Assembly: GCF_900129785.1 (NCBI RefSeq)
Contig: NZ_FSRC01000001.1
Location: forward strand, 1,488,001-1,552,000
Length of the DNA stretch: 64,000 nt
Direction: 5' to 3'
DNA from: Algoriphagus halophilus
GTDB lineage: Bacteria; Bacteroidota; Bacteroidia; Cytophagales; Cyclobacteriaceae
Made by a program: the position numbers and the translations under genes. Positions within the stretch are counted from its first letter, which is position 1. Every line of letters begins with the position of its first letter. This document shows positions 1 to 8,563 of this stretch, one piece after another. The notes under the pieces are model-generated. The model was not told where the DNA came from and made no database searches. It saw nothing but the letters and a program-made list of their open reading frames with translations.

Positions 1-597
1 GGAAGTGCCTATCAGCTTAAATTCAGCTGTGCTTTTTAGAGGAACTTCCTCAGGGATAGGAAGGGTAGCAGCCAAAGAGGCCACTTCGCCATAATGCGCT
101 TTTTTATTACTTGCTTCGTGAATTAAAAAACCATTTTCTGTTTTGATTTGTGAAGTTGGGACATCCCAACTTTGGGCAGCTGCTTGTACTAAAAGAGCTC
201 TTACTGTGGCTCCAGCTGTTCTGAGAGGAGTCCAACCCACCCTTATTGCTTGGCTCCCACCAATGAACTGTCTGGTAAAATTTTCTGTGTCCAATGGAGC
301 TTGTTCAACGATCACCTTGGACCAGTCTGCATCCAGTTCTTCCGCCACGATCATCGGCATGGAAGTCTTGATGTTCTGTCCTCCTTCCGGATTGGGTGAC
401 ATAATGGTGATTAATCCATTATCTCCAATCCGGATATAGCCATTCATTCTAAACCATTCCTTCGGCAAAGTCATCAATTCCTCGGGACTGGATTTACAAC
501 CAGCCAACCAGCTAAAGCTGAGCATCAATCCGCCTCCAGCTAGGGCTGATGACTTTAAGAATGATCTTCTGCTGAGTTTTGAGGATAGGGTTTGCAT
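1..597 (-). CDS. Molybdopterin-binding oxidoreductase large subunit, Tat-exported (partial, 3' end missing)
   Basis: The minus-strand reading frame is open from an ATG at 597 to the window edge, giving the first 199 residues. The N-terminus has a twin-arginine signal (SRRSFLKSSALAGGG) followed by a hydrophobic segment and a Cys (LAGCKS), so Tat export, possibly with lipid anchoring, is expected. The mature start (EEWFRMNGYIRIG-like, then LITIMSPNPEGGQNIKTSMP) is characteristic of the beta subunit of isoquinoline 1-oxidoreductase/aldehyde oxidase-type molybdopterin cytosine dinucleotide enzymes of the xanthine dehydrogenase family. These oxidise aldehydes or N-heterocycles in the periplasm with a 2Fe-2S partner subunit, which would lie outside the window. 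The family is about 700 residues or more, so only the start is present. Substrate cannot be assigned. Confidence 0.8.
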   Translation of the reverse strand, partial: MQTLSSKLSRRSFLKSSALAGGGLMLSFSWLAGCKSSPEELMTLPKEWFRMNGYIRIGDNGLITIMSPNPEGGQNIKTSMPMIVAEELDADWSKVIVEQAPLDTENFTRQFIGGSQAIRVGWTPLRTAGATVRALLVQAAAQSWDVPTSQIKTENGFLIHEASNKKAHYGEVASLAATLPIPEEVPLKSTAEFKLIGTS

Positions 598-703
598 AGA
601 ATAAAGAGTTGATATTATAGGTTTTACAAATTAATAAAGTTTTGTTAGAGCTGCCTTATAAGAATCAAATAGTCCTTTTTCCTAAATTGTTTTCTATTTC
701 AGG

Positions 704-885
704 TTAATCCAATTCTCTCTTTAAGAAACCCATAACGTTTTCTCTGATTTTTTCTTCTTCAAACATAGGTCCGTAGTGCGGTGCATTGGGTACTATGAAC
801 AATTCGGAAGGAACACCTTTTACTTGAAGCCAAGAATTCAAAAGATGGGGTTTTCTTGATTAAACCATATCGTCTTTTTCTCCAT
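704..885 (-). pseudogene. Decayed C-terminal remnant of an alpha/beta hydrolase
   Basis: Read on the minus strand, the last 48 codons before a TAA at 704-706 encode a segment with GVPSELFIVPNAPHYGP and a terminal helix ending LKRELD. This is the usual C-terminus of dienelactone-hydrolase/prolyl-oligopeptidase-like hydrolases, with the His of the catalytic triad (APHYGP) kept. Just upstream, in another frame, NGEKDDMV resembles the motif around the catalytic Asp but is followed directly by a stop. No longer open frame joins the two parts, so this looks like a frameshifted, truncated relic. The assignment rests on a short segment. Confidence 0.45.
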
Positions 886-1512
886 TTATCTTTCAAGGAT
901 TTCTAGCCCAATTTTCTCCAGCCATTTGATTACTTCTTTTCGAACTTCAATTTCTTTTTCCCCTTCCATTACAAAGAGGACTCCATCTCTTTCAATGCCG
1001 CCTTTCGTTGAGAATCCTTCCAAAATGTTACTTTTGGGACAAAGTTCCTTCACTTTTTCAAAGCTGCTTCCAACCCCATATCCTGCGTTTGTATTGAAGG
1101 GAATGACTGTTTTCCCGCTTAGATCATTTTTGGAAAGGAAGCTTTTCATAGGAGGAGGGAGTTTCATTCCCCAGGTAGGAAAGCCTACAAAAACAATATC
1201 ATAGGAAGACAAATCTTCGATTTTGGTTTTCAAAGGCGGTAAAAAACCTGTTTCATTTTCCCGGGCAACTTGTGATACAATGGCTTGATAATTTTCAGGG
1301 TATAGATTGATTAATTCCAGCTCCACTAAATCACCGCCAACTTGTTCATGAATCATCTCTGCGACAGCCTTGGTATTTTTGGTTCTTGTGAGATAGACGA
1401 TTAGGATTTTTTCCGAAGCTATTTCCTCGGTATTTAGATTCTTTTCTGACTTAGTATGACCAGTGCAGCTAAGTGAACCGAATAAGAAAACAGACAGGAG
1501 AAAATATTTCAT
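886..1512 (-). CDS. Flavodoxin-like exported lipoprotein
   Basis: This 208-residue protein starts with a lipoprotein signal (hydrophobic core, then LSCT lipobox near residue 16). Residues about 36-205 form a flavodoxin fold: the FMN phosphate loop is YLTRTKNTKAVA (compare YFSxTGNT), and there is a central VFVGFPTWGMKLPPPM segment typical of flavodoxins that cradle the isoalloxazine ring. It belongs near the Flavodoxin_4 group. Known members carry electrons or act as FMN-dependent quinone reductases; an exported, lipid-anchored one is less common. The gene is 40 bp downstream of two SnoaL-like genes on the same strand, so all three may be one operon. Its partner is unknown. Confidence 0.75.
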   Translation of the reverse strand: MKYFLLSVFLFGSLSCTGHTKSEKNLNTEEIASEKILIVYLTRTKNTKAVAEMIHEQVGGDLVELELINLYPENYQAIVSQVARENETGFLPPLKTKIEDLSSYDIVFVGFPTWGMKLPPPMKSFLSKNDLSGKTVIPFNTNAGYGVGSSFEKVKELCPKSNILEGFSTKGGIERDGVLFVMEGEKEIEVRKEVIKWLEKIGLEILER

Positions 1513-1552
1513 GAAACTTTATTTTTCTTCGCAATAACTACCCAAAGAATAG

Positions 1553-1999
1553 TTATCTATCAGCAGGCCCCATCAATTTGGTAAAAGAAAGTGAGCCTAA
1601 TTTCCAACCATCGGCTTTTTTAATGTAAACTTCGGTGACTTCAAAAGGATTAGTCACTTCATTACCACCTACCTCAGCCAACAAAGTAATCCGGTTCAAT
1701 AAAATGGCGGTGTTATCAATGATTTCTACTGAAACCTCATGGATATCAGCTTTCTTATACCAAATGCCACCGCTTCTGATAATATTGACTTCTCGCTCTT
1801 TTCCCCAAGAACCCCCCATATGAACGAACACAGATTTGTCATCAAATAACTCAGCGAGTTTATCAGCTTCCTTATTTTCCATCCAGAGCCATTTGGTTTT
1901 GGATAATTCGATTATTTCTTTTTTTTGTTGCACATCTTGTGCAAATGTGAATTGAGCTGTTAAAAAAAGAAGAAAGATTCCTAGAATTGTCTTTTGCAT
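1553..1999 (-). CDS. Secreted SnoaL/NTF2-like protein (DUF4440 type), copy 1
   Basis: This is a 148-residue protein with a clear Sec signal peptide ending near AQFTFAQ. The mature part is a single NTF2/SnoaL-like cone domain: an N-terminal helix (KWLWMENKEADKLAELFDD), a strand with VHMGG, and a C-terminal beta sheet (VTEVYIKKADGWKL). Such domains are small ligand-binding or enzymatic folds and function cannot be told from the fold alone. It is clearly paralogous to the gene immediately upstream (18 bp apart), sharing FDDK, VFVHM/KFVHM, GSW-KERE, IWYK and NEVTNPFEVTEVY-type motifs, so it arose by tandem duplication. It is probably cotranscribed with that gene and the flavodoxin-like gene. Confidence 0.7.
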   Translation of the reverse strand: MQKTILGIFLLFLTAQFTFAQDVQQKKEIIELSKTKWLWMENKEADKLAELFDDKSVFVHMGGSWGKEREVNIIRSGGIWYKKADIHEVSVEIIDNTAILLNRITLLAEVGGNEVTNPFEVTEVYIKKADGWKLGSLSFTKLMGPADR

Positions 2000-2017
2000 G
2001 GATATTTGGTTTTTGTA

Positions 2018-2467
2018 TTAATGTTCTATCTCGTGTGTATCCCTTACACTACTAAATGTGAAAACCAGCATTTTCCAATCATCTCCTTGCTTTTGATAGA
2101 CTTCGGTGACAGTAAATTCATTTTCCACATCATTTCCTCTTACGAAAGCAGTTAAAGTGATTCGGTTCCAAACTACGGCCGTGTTTCCTGAAACCTCAAT
2201 AGCTGTATCGTGGACTTCAGCATTTTTATACCAGATGCTGCCTGTTTCAATAATTTCCAGCTCTCTTTCCTTTTTCCACGATCCACTCATATGTACAAAC
2301 TTAGCTTTGTCATCGAATAGATTTTCCAGTTTTGCTACATCCTTGTCAGCCATCCACTGCCACTTATCCATAGATAGTTTTTTGATTTCCTGCTCAACAG
2401 GCGATTGTGCGTAGAGCCAAGGAGTACTGATGAGTGTGATTATTAATAAGATTAATACCTTTTTCAT
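2018..2467 (-). CDS. Secreted SnoaL/NTF2-like protein (DUF4440 type), copy 2
   Basis: This 149-residue protein has a Sec signal peptide ending near PWLYAQ. It has one SnoaL-like domain with the same layout as its downstream paralogue: KWQWMADKDVAKLENLFDD, a FVHMSGSW strand, SIWYKNAEVHD, and VTEVYQKQGDDWKM at the end. It is the first gene of a likely three-gene minus-strand unit ending with the flavodoxin-like lipoprotein. The sequence does not reveal the ligand or reaction. Confidence 0.7.
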   Translation of the reverse strand: MKKVLILLIITLISTPWLYAQSPVEQEIKKLSMDKWQWMADKDVAKLENLFDDKAKFVHMSGSWKKERELEIIETGSIWYKNAEVHDTAIEVSGNTAVVWNRITLTAFVRGNDVENEFTVTEVYQKQGDDWKMLVFTFSSVRDTHEIEH

Positions 2468-2783
2468 GGGTGTATTTTTGATTTTTGATTGATTTATAAT
2501 TACTTAATTTAATTGTTTTTAAAATTGAAAATAGTTCTTGTTGACCCAATTTCTCTCTACTAATTGACGAAAAAAAAAGCCTAGGATTTGGATGAAATCA
2601 ATAGAAAGCAGGATTTTCTCACCCGGATTACAGATTTGATCTACGAATGAAAAAAAATTTATTTCCTCGGTTAGTACAGTCTTATCAAACCACTTATTGA
2701 AAAAAAAATGCTGTCTGTAGATCAAAGTCTTTCGCTCGATGAACACTTGAATTTGGAGTGAGATTAAATAGTAACTTTCGAAT
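2468..2783. other. Divergent intergenic region, no gene seen
   Basis: This 316-bp gap separates the minus-strand SnoaL gene from the plus-strand LytS kinase gene, so promoters for both must lie here. It is AT-rich with several A runs. No convincing promoter box, repeat or RNA structure was identified. A minus-strand open frame crosses it (2519-2800) but overlaps the kinase start, lacks a recognisable domain and is rich in F, I and K, so it was not accepted as a gene. Confidence 0.4.
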
Positions 2784-3782
2784 ATGAAGAATAATGTCAT
2801 TTCGCGACCTGTATTTTATGCACTACATGTCCTTTTCTGGCTTTGTTATGGAGCTATTTTATTTGCTTCTTTAAGTAATTGGATAGAATCTTCCTCTGAG
2901 GTTTGGCAAGCAGTTGTTTCAGATGTATTGACCTCTTCTTCGATAGCCTACCTAAACTACTACCTTTTGCTTCCTAAACTTTACAGAAAAGGGAGGTATT
3001 CTGCTTACATTTTGGCATCTATTGGGATGGTGATAATAATTGTCTTGCTTAGGGTCAACCTTCTTGGAATGACACATAGATCAGTTACTTATACTTATTT
3101 TATCAGGTCAGTTCCTGCGCTAGGTTTTTATTTGATTACCACTGTCGTATGGTTTTTTGCCAATCTGATCAAAGCTCAGCGAAATGAAATTGAACTGCGT
3201 AACAGTCAGTTGGCGACAGAATTAAAATTTCTGAAACTTCAGCTAAGCCCTCACTTTTTATTCAACACCTTGAATAATGTTTATTCCATGGCCTATTTCA
3301 AGGACCAAAATACGGCTTCTGCGATCCTGAAATTGTCAGAAATGATGCGACATATGTTGTATGAAGGCCAAGGGAAATTTGTCTCATTATCAAAAGAGAT
3401 AAGTTTTATGGAAAACTTCATCGAACTCTGGCGTCTAAAACTAGACGAAAAGCCAAACATTATTTTCAAACATAAGGGAGTAAGTGACAACCATCAGATT
3501 GCCCATTTGATCTTTTTGGTTTTTTTGGAAAATGCCTTTAAGCATGGGAATACAATCGATGGTACAATCGAAATCAATTTGCATGTAGATGCAGCCAATC
3601 AATTGTTTTTCACAATAAAAAATGACGTGATCGATGCCCGTAAGACTGCTGAGGAAGAAAGCGGTGTGGGACTGAGCAATGTAAAAAAGAGGTTGAATCT
3701 GATCTATCCAGGAAAACATCAATTGAAACTCGAGCAGAGTCCTACCTCATTTAATGTGGAATTAACCATTGACTTGTCATGA
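2784..3782 (+). CDS. LytS-family sensor histidine kinase
   Basis: The protein has 332 residues. The N-terminal third holds about four membrane helices (two pairs, roughly residues 10-135) with no large sensor domain. A short coiled coil leads to the His_kinase domain, whose H-box is LQLSPHFLFNTLNN with phospho-acceptor His157. The ATPase end has a good N-box (FLENAFKHG) and a glycine motif (SGVGLSNVKKRL). The family autophosphorylates and passes phosphate to LytTR-type regulators. The stop codon overlaps the ATG of the next gene (ATGA, 3779-3782), so kinase and regulator are translationally coupled. The stimulus is unknown. Confidence 0.88.
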   Translation: MKNNVISRPVFYALHVLFWLCYGAILFASLSNWIESSSEVWQAVVSDVLTSSSIAYLNYYLLLPKLYRKGRYSAYILASIGMVIIIVLLRVNLLGMTHRSVTYTYFIRSVPALGFYLITTVVWFFANLIKAQRNEIELRNSQLATELKFLKLQLSPHFLFNTLNNVYSMAYFKDQNTASAILKLSEMMRHMLYEGQGKFVSLSKEISFMENFIELWRLKLDEKPNIIFKHKGVSDNHQIAHLIFLVFLENAFKHGNTIDGTIEINLHVDAANQLFFTIKNDVIDARKTAEEESGVGLSNVKKRLNLIYPGKHQLKLEQSPTSFNVELTIDLS

Positions 3783-4486
3783 AATACAAGATTCTTATTG
3801 TGGACGACGAACCACCGGCTAGAAAACTTCTTTCGGACTATGTGTCAAAAATCCCTGATTTGGAAATGGCTGGAACCTTCAAAAATGGGGAAGAGGCTTT
3901 AAGATTTTTAAAAGAAAATTCTGTTGACATTCTTTTGCTTGATATCCGGATGCCCTTGATGACAGGGATGGATTTATTGAACGAACTTTCCGATAAACCT
4001 TTGACTATTTTTATCACTGCTTATGAGGAATACGCTGTAAAAGGATACGAATTAGATGTGATCGATTATTTAGTGAAACCCGTATCATTTGAGCGTTTTA
4101 AAAAGGCGGTTAATCGAGCTATTGAATATTTGTCGGTACAGGTGGAGGCAGTTGAAAGTCCTGATAAGCTCGATTATTTTTTTATCAAGACGGATACCCG
4201 AATTGTAAAATTCCTGTATGCTGAAATTCAAGCGATTGAGGCCCAAAGAGAATATGTGAAATTTATAACACCCACCAGAAAAGTCATGTCTCTGGTTTCC
4301 CTGACTGGAATTGCCAATGCTTTGCCGGGGGAATTTGTCAGGATCCACCGATCTTTCATTATTAATATGCGACATATTGATGAAATCCAGGCCAATGAGG
4401 TAGTGATAGGAAAGGATATTTATCCCATCAGCAGAAATTATAGGGAGGAGTTTTTTAAGAAGCTGGAAAATAGGAAGCTCATTTAA
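3779..4486 (+). CDS. LytTR-family response regulator
   Basis: This 235-residue protein has a receiver domain at residues 1-120 with the acidic pocket (VDDE near residue 9), phospho-acceptor Asp55 (LLLDIRMP), the Thr/Ala switch and Lys in DYLVKPVSF. Residues about 135-235 are a LytTR DNA-binding domain (FIKTDTRIVKF, IEAQREYVKF, FVRIHRSFIINMRHI). It is the partner of the kinase whose gene overlaps by 4 bp. A terminator-like hairpin follows at once. The natural target could be the permease gene 400 bp downstream, but no LytTR repeat was identified there. Confidence 0.9.
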   Translation: MKYKILIVDDEPPARKLLSDYVSKIPDLEMAGTFKNGEEALRFLKENSVDILLLDIRMPLMTGMDLLNELSDKPLTIFITAYEEYAVKGYELDVIDYLVKPVSFERFKKAVNRAIEYLSVQVEAVESPDKLDYFFIKTDTRIVKFLYAEIQAIEAQREYVKFITPTRKVMSLVSLTGIANALPGEFVRIHRSFIINMRHIDEIQANEVVIGKDIYPISRNYREEFFKKLENRKLI

Positions 4487-4491
4487 TACAG

Positions 4492-4530
4492 AAAAGGTTT
4501 CAGCTTCTTTACCGAAGCCTTTTATTATTT
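4492..4530 (+). terminator. Rho-independent terminator after the LytS/LytTR pair
   Basis: Six bases after the regulator stop codon an inverted repeat pairs AAAAGG (4492-4497) with CCTTTT (4518-4523), extended inward by a T-G wobble and TTC/GAA. It makes a ten-pair stem with a 12-base loop and ends in a T-rich tract (TTTTATTATTT). Confidence 0.55.
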
Positions 4531-4884
4531 CTTCCTTTCGGGATAAAAGAAAATTAATTCCTTTAGATTGGATTCCGGCTCGGTAATTTTTAAGGCTTTT
4601 ACAATGGTGAATCCGTCTCATTTTTGGAAGCAGCAATAACATGAATTTCCTTTCTAGCTTTGACTTTTTCTGGTATGATGATTCAGCATTGATTGTGAAT
4701 AATAGAATGTGATGGGAAGATGCCTTTAGAGATCTTTGAGTTCTATTTGCCCAAAAATGGGATGATTTTGTTCGGTTTTGAACGAGTAGAGTAAGGTAAG
4801 TGCTGTTTTAGGCTAAAATTGTCCTAATTCTCTGGCATGGTTTTATACTTTAGGTGCATGATTCGTTTTGAATATTAATAAATC
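4524..4884. other. Intergenic region before the permease gene, nothing recognised
   Basis: About 360 bp between the terminator and the permease gene. No coding remnant or repeated site was recognised. It should contain the permease promoter; no strong TTTG/TAnnTTTG pair was found at a sensible distance. Confidence 0.35.
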
Positions 4885-7239
4885 ATGATCCGTAGTTTTC
4901 TCAGAATTAGTCTAAGGAATTTAGGCCGACATAAAACCCATACCCTAATCAATTTGGTGGGGTTGGGGACAGGTATAGCAGCAAGTATTTTTATCCTTCT
5001 TTGGATTTCCGATGAACTATCCTTTGATAATTTTCATGAAAAAGGAGATCGGGTTTATTCAGTTCATATCAATAATCAACAGAATGACGGAAGGTTAGAT
5101 ACCTATGGGGCAACTCCAGCTGTATTAAAAGATAAATTATTGGATGATATACCTGAGATAGAGCATGCCGCTCGATATAGTTTTGAGACTGAGGTATTAT
5201 TAAAGGAAGGCAAGGACTCATACCAAGAAAAAGGAATATACGCTGATCCTACATTTTTTGAGATAGTAAGCTTTCCAATCGTTTCAAGTAAGGGAAATAA
5301 CCCTTTAAATGAGAAATACGCCATTGCGATCTCCCAAAATTTGGCAAATCGGATTTTTCAGCAAGAAAGCCCTTTGGGAAAGAGCTTAACGCTTCCTAAT
5401 GGTTTAGAAGTGATGGTATCGGATGTCTATGAGAATGTACCAAGAAACTCATCTCTTCAATTTGATTTTGTCTTGCCATTTGATTTGTTATTGGATGAAA
5501 ACCCTTGGATGCAAAATTGGCAAAGTGGAGGCAGTCGAACCATGGTGTTGCTGCAAGAGGGAAGTAAGAATCCAAACATGAAGCTTTCTTCTTTGATTTC
5601 CGAGAATTGTGAGGCCTGTACAACTGAACCCTTTTTATTCCCTTTTCATAAACAACGACTATACAGTGAATTTGAGCAAGGGAAATCGGTAGGTGGTAAA
5701 ATCCAGCAAATTTATCTTTTTGCTGGAGTAGCATTCCTGATTCTGGCGATGGCCTGTATCAATTTTATGAACCTAGCGACTGCTAAATCTACCAGTAGAA
5801 GTAAAGAGGTAGGGGTTCGGAAATCCATTGGAGCAAGCAAGCAAAGTCTGGTTTTACAGTTTATTTTTGAATCTGTTTTACTGGCTTCCTTAGCGTCGGT
5901 TTTTGCATTGATATTAATTCAGCTTTTACTGCCATTCTTTAATGAGGTCACTGGAAAAAACTTGGAATTGGAATTAGGAAGCCCGGTCTTACTTGGCGGA
6001 ATAGTTGGTATTACTTTTCTAACAGGTTTGATGTCAGGATTTTATCCGGCCTGGTTACTTTCTCGTTTTAACCCCTCCAAAGTATTGAAAGGGGATAGCA
6101 GTGCTGGTTTGACTGGGGCAGGTATAAGAAAAGCCTTGGTGGTAGCTCAGTTTGCCACTTCGGTGGTTTTAATTTTTGGGAGCTTAATTCTCTTTCAGCA
6201 AATCAGATTCATCAGTGAGCGGAATTTGGGCTTCGATCGGGAAAATGTAATGGCGATTGATCAAAATGAAGGGTTGATAAAATCCTTTCCTGCGATCAAG
6301 AATGAATTGCAACAGCTGACAGGAGTGAGTCAGGTGGCCTTCGGAGGAAATAATATTTTCACGGTGCCTATCACGAGTTCAGATCTGGTATGGGCAGGCA
6401 AGTCTGATCAGGAGCAACTCAATTTCAAGGTCTTTCGATGTGATGAAGGATTCCTTCCCACTTTATCCATTCCATTGATTGCTGGAAGGAATTTTATAGG
6501 GAAAGGGGATAGCTCCAATTACCTAATCAATCGAAAGGCAATTGAATTAATGGGCCTAAACTTAGAAGAGGCAGTAGGCACCAAAATCGAAATGTGGAAT
6601 GGGCCGGGAGAAATTATAGGGGTGACAGAGGATTTCCATAATGACAATCTAAAGTTTGGAATACAACCTTTGGTATTTATGTATTCTGAGAATGTAGGGA
6701 ATCATTACTTTATTCGACTTTCTGAAAATCAAACCATGCAAAGTACCCTGGATCAGATCGAAACTATATTCCAAGAGTATAATCCAGATTACCCATTTGA
6801 GTTTTCGTTCCTAAACGAAGTATTTGATCGTGAATATAGACAGGAACAGGTGATTGGGAAGCTATCCATGGCATTTACCGTTCTTGCAGTTCTGATCTCA
6901 GGTCTGGGCTTATTTGGCTTGTCCCTATTTTCTGCAGAGCAACGTGCGAAGGAAATCGGTGTACGAAAAGTATTAGGCGCCTCCGTGGTTGATCTGGTTC
7001 TGATGCTGTTTCGGGATTTCGGCTATTTGGTGGGGGTAGGCTTATTGCTTGGGACTCCAATTGCTTGGTGGCTGGCAGATCGTTTTCTCTCTAACTATGC
7101 CTTCCATAGTGGGATTCATTGGTCAATCTTTATTCTAATTACCGGATTTATGCTGTTATTGACTTTGATCTCTGTGGGATTCCAATCCTTGAGAGCAGCA
7201 CTTTCCAATCCCGTGGATTCTTTGCATACGGATGGCTAA
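4885..7239 (+). CDS. MacB/FtsX-type ABC transporter permease
   Basis: This is a 784-residue membrane protein with two tandem MacB-type halves. Each half has one N-terminal membrane helix (about residues 20-42 and 425-445), an extracytoplasmic MacB_PCD-like domain, and an FtsX core of three helices (about 280-400 and 660-775). The conserved cytoplasmic signatures RSKEVGVRKSIGASK and RAKEIGVRKVLGAS occur in both halves. Bacteroidota carry many such 780-800-residue permeases that work with a separately encoded ATPase in lipoprotein/peptide export or stress signalling rather than import. No ATPase gene is adjacent. It lies downstream of a LytS/LytTR pair, a common arrangement for this family, which suggests but does not prove regulation by it. 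Confidence 0.88.
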   Translation: MIRSFLRISLRNLGRHKTHTLINLVGLGTGIAASIFILLWISDELSFDNFHEKGDRVYSVHINNQQNDGRLDTYGATPAVLKDKLLDDIPEIEHAARYSFETEVLLKEGKDSYQEKGIYADPTFFEIVSFPIVSSKGNNPLNEKYAIAISQNLANRIFQQESPLGKSLTLPNGLEVMVSDVYENVPRNSSLQFDFVLPFDLLLDENPWMQNWQSGGSRTMVLLQEGSKNPNMKLSSLISENCEACTTEPFLFPFHKQRLYSEFEQGKSVGGKIQQIYLFAGVAFLILAMACINFMNLATAKSTSRSKEVGVRKSIGASKQSLVLQFIFESVLLASLASVFALILIQLLLPFFNEVTGKNLELELGSPVLLGGIVGITFLTGLMSGFYPAWLLSRFNPSKVLKGDSSAGLTGAGIRKALVVAQFATSVVLIFGSLILFQQIRFISERNLGFDRENVMAIDQNEGLIKSFPAIKNELQQLTGVSQVAFGGNNIFTVPITSSDLVWAGKSDQEQLNFKVFRCDEGFLPTLSIPLIAGRNFIGKGDSSNYLINRKAIELMGLNLEEAVGTKIEMWNGPGEIIGVTEDFHNDNLKFGIQPLVFMYSENVGNHYFIRLSENQTMQSTLDQIETIFQEYNPDYPFEFSFLNEVFDREYRQEQVIGKLSMAFTVLAVLISGLGLFGLSLFSAEQRAKEIGVRKVLGASVVDLVLMLFRDFGYLVGVGLLLGTPIAWWLADRFLSNYAFHSGIHWSIFILITGFMLLLTLISVGFQSLRAALSNPVDSLHTDG

Positions 7240-7778
7240 GTGTGGAGGACTTCTTCTTCTCATGGATTTGACTATGCTTAGCCTGGCTATTGAACCACTA
7301 AATCCAACTACCTTATGAATTACTTCTATGTATTTCTAGAAAGTATTTTTGGGCATTGGATCTCTTTTAAAACCAGGAAACTTGACCATTACATTCTTAT
7401 TTTATGAATAATTTAGAGTTCGAAAAAGACAATTTGATTTTAGAAGCTGGGTGTTGAGAAGTTCTTGGAGATCCAATTATTGGATCGATTTGAACTGTAT
7501 TCATTTTTACTGATTACTTAGTGATTTCATTTTTGATTTTTATAAACCCTTTAGAATTGCAATTTAATTGATTGAAATACTGTGGTTTATCTTTAATTCT
7601 ATTTTTTAATTCAGTAAGTGTCCCCTGAATTGCCACTCATGAATAATCCTTATTGTTGTTTGATTTGTGTAAGGATTGATTTGAAAATCACTTTTCTTAT
7701 TTTCTCAAAAGATTGACTTTTGTGAAGTGAGCGTATAATAATTTTTATGTGCTATATTTATTGCCACTTCAACCTCTC
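7240..7778. other. AT-rich intergenic region with a possible promoter at 7715-7722
   Basis: The 539-bp gap holds no recognisable gene or repeat. Near its end GACTTTTG (7715-7722) matches the Bacteroidota -7 element TAnnTTTG at seven of eight defined or free positions, about 56 bp before the preferred ATG of the next gene. A TATAAT is also present at 7734-7739 but sigma-70 spacing rules of enterobacteria do not apply to this phylum. The -33 element is poor (TTTTC), so this is a weak prediction. Confidence 0.3.
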
Positions 7779-8552
7779 ATGAAAAATTATTTCCTTCAAA
7801 TCTTTCTTGTTGGGCTAGTATTAATAGCAAACAATCAAATCCAAGCTCAAACAGAAACTGAAAAAACTCCGATTATTAAGCATTTTGATGGAACGATCAC
7901 GGCTACTACCAATGGGATTTCCATCATCCCTTTTTTCTCATTGGGCAGGCCAGCCTTTTTGTTTGATATGAGCCTAGGTGGTGATCGGTTTTCATTTGAT
8001 CCTATGATGCGATTTGGGATGAATGGGAAACCTTGGTCTTTTGTTTTTTGGTGGAGGTATAAGATTGTGGATAATCCAAAATTTAGTCTGAGAGTAGGAG
8101 CACACCCTGCTTTTTTGTTTCAGGAAAGAGAGTTACTAGTGGATGGACAACCAAAGAATGTATTGGTGGCCAATCGATATCTAACTTGGGAATTGGCTCC
8201 AACCTATAAATTATCTCCTCGTTCAAGTTTAGGAATCTATTTTCTAAATGGGAATGGTATCAATCCGTATCCTCCGGATCACACCTATTTTTTAGGTGTA
8301 ACCTGGGCTCTTAGTAATTTCCCATTGAGTGAAACGTTGAGATTTGCCATGACTCCTCAAGTGTATTATTTGAAAGTGGATCAACATGATGGGGTATATG
8401 GTACTTCCACATTTACACTGACCAAAACTGATTTTCCAATAGGGTTACAATCTACTATTAACCAGAGAATTAAGTCCACAATTGACGGAGACGATTTTGT
8501 CTGGAACCTGAGTTTGATCTACAATTTTGCCAACGATTACCGAAAACAATAA
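7779..8552 (+). CDS. Uncharacterised outer-membrane beta-barrel-like protein
   Basis: The preferred start is the ATG at 7779, giving 257 residues that begin with a standard signal peptide (MKNYFLQIFLVGLVL...IQAQ). A GTG 30 bp upstream would also be in frame but would put ten extra residues before the signal. The mature protein is rich in alternating aromatic/polar strands (for example WSFVFWWRYKIV, FSLRVGAHPAFLF, LRFAMTPQVYYLKV) and ends in an aromatic-rich strand (LSLIYNFANDYRKQ), consistent with a small outer-membrane barrel. No family name is recognised. It is 11 bp upstream of an AraC regulator gene and is probably cotranscribed with it. Confidence 0.6.
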   Translation: MKNYFLQIFLVGLVLIANNQIQAQTETEKTPIIKHFDGTITATTNGISIIPFFSLGRPAFLFDMSLGGDRFSFDPMMRFGMNGKPWSFVFWWRYKIVDNPKFSLRVGAHPAFLFQERELLVDGQPKNVLVANRYLTWELAPTYKLSPRSSLGIYFLNGNGINPYPPDHTYFLGVTWALSNFPLSETLRFAMTPQVYYLKVDQHDGVYGTSTFTLTKTDFPIGLQSTINQRIKSTIDGDDFVWNLSLIYNFANDYRKQ

Positions 8553-8563
8553 CCCAACTAGAG

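Noticed and set aside
143..439. Plus-strand open frame of 98 codons
   Set aside because: It lies opposite the molybdopterin oxidoreductase subunit, which has a Tat signal and family motifs; the plus-strand frame has no recognisable domain.
2519..2800. Minus-strand open frame in the gap before the LytS kinase
   Set aside because: It overlaps the kinase start, has low-complexity composition rich in F, I and K and no domain; likely chance in AT-rich DNA.
7734..7739. TATAAT preceded by TTGACT, a sigma-70-like promoter
   Set aside because: Spacing is only about 15 bp, and primary sigma factors of Bacteroidota use TTTG/TAnnTTTG instead.
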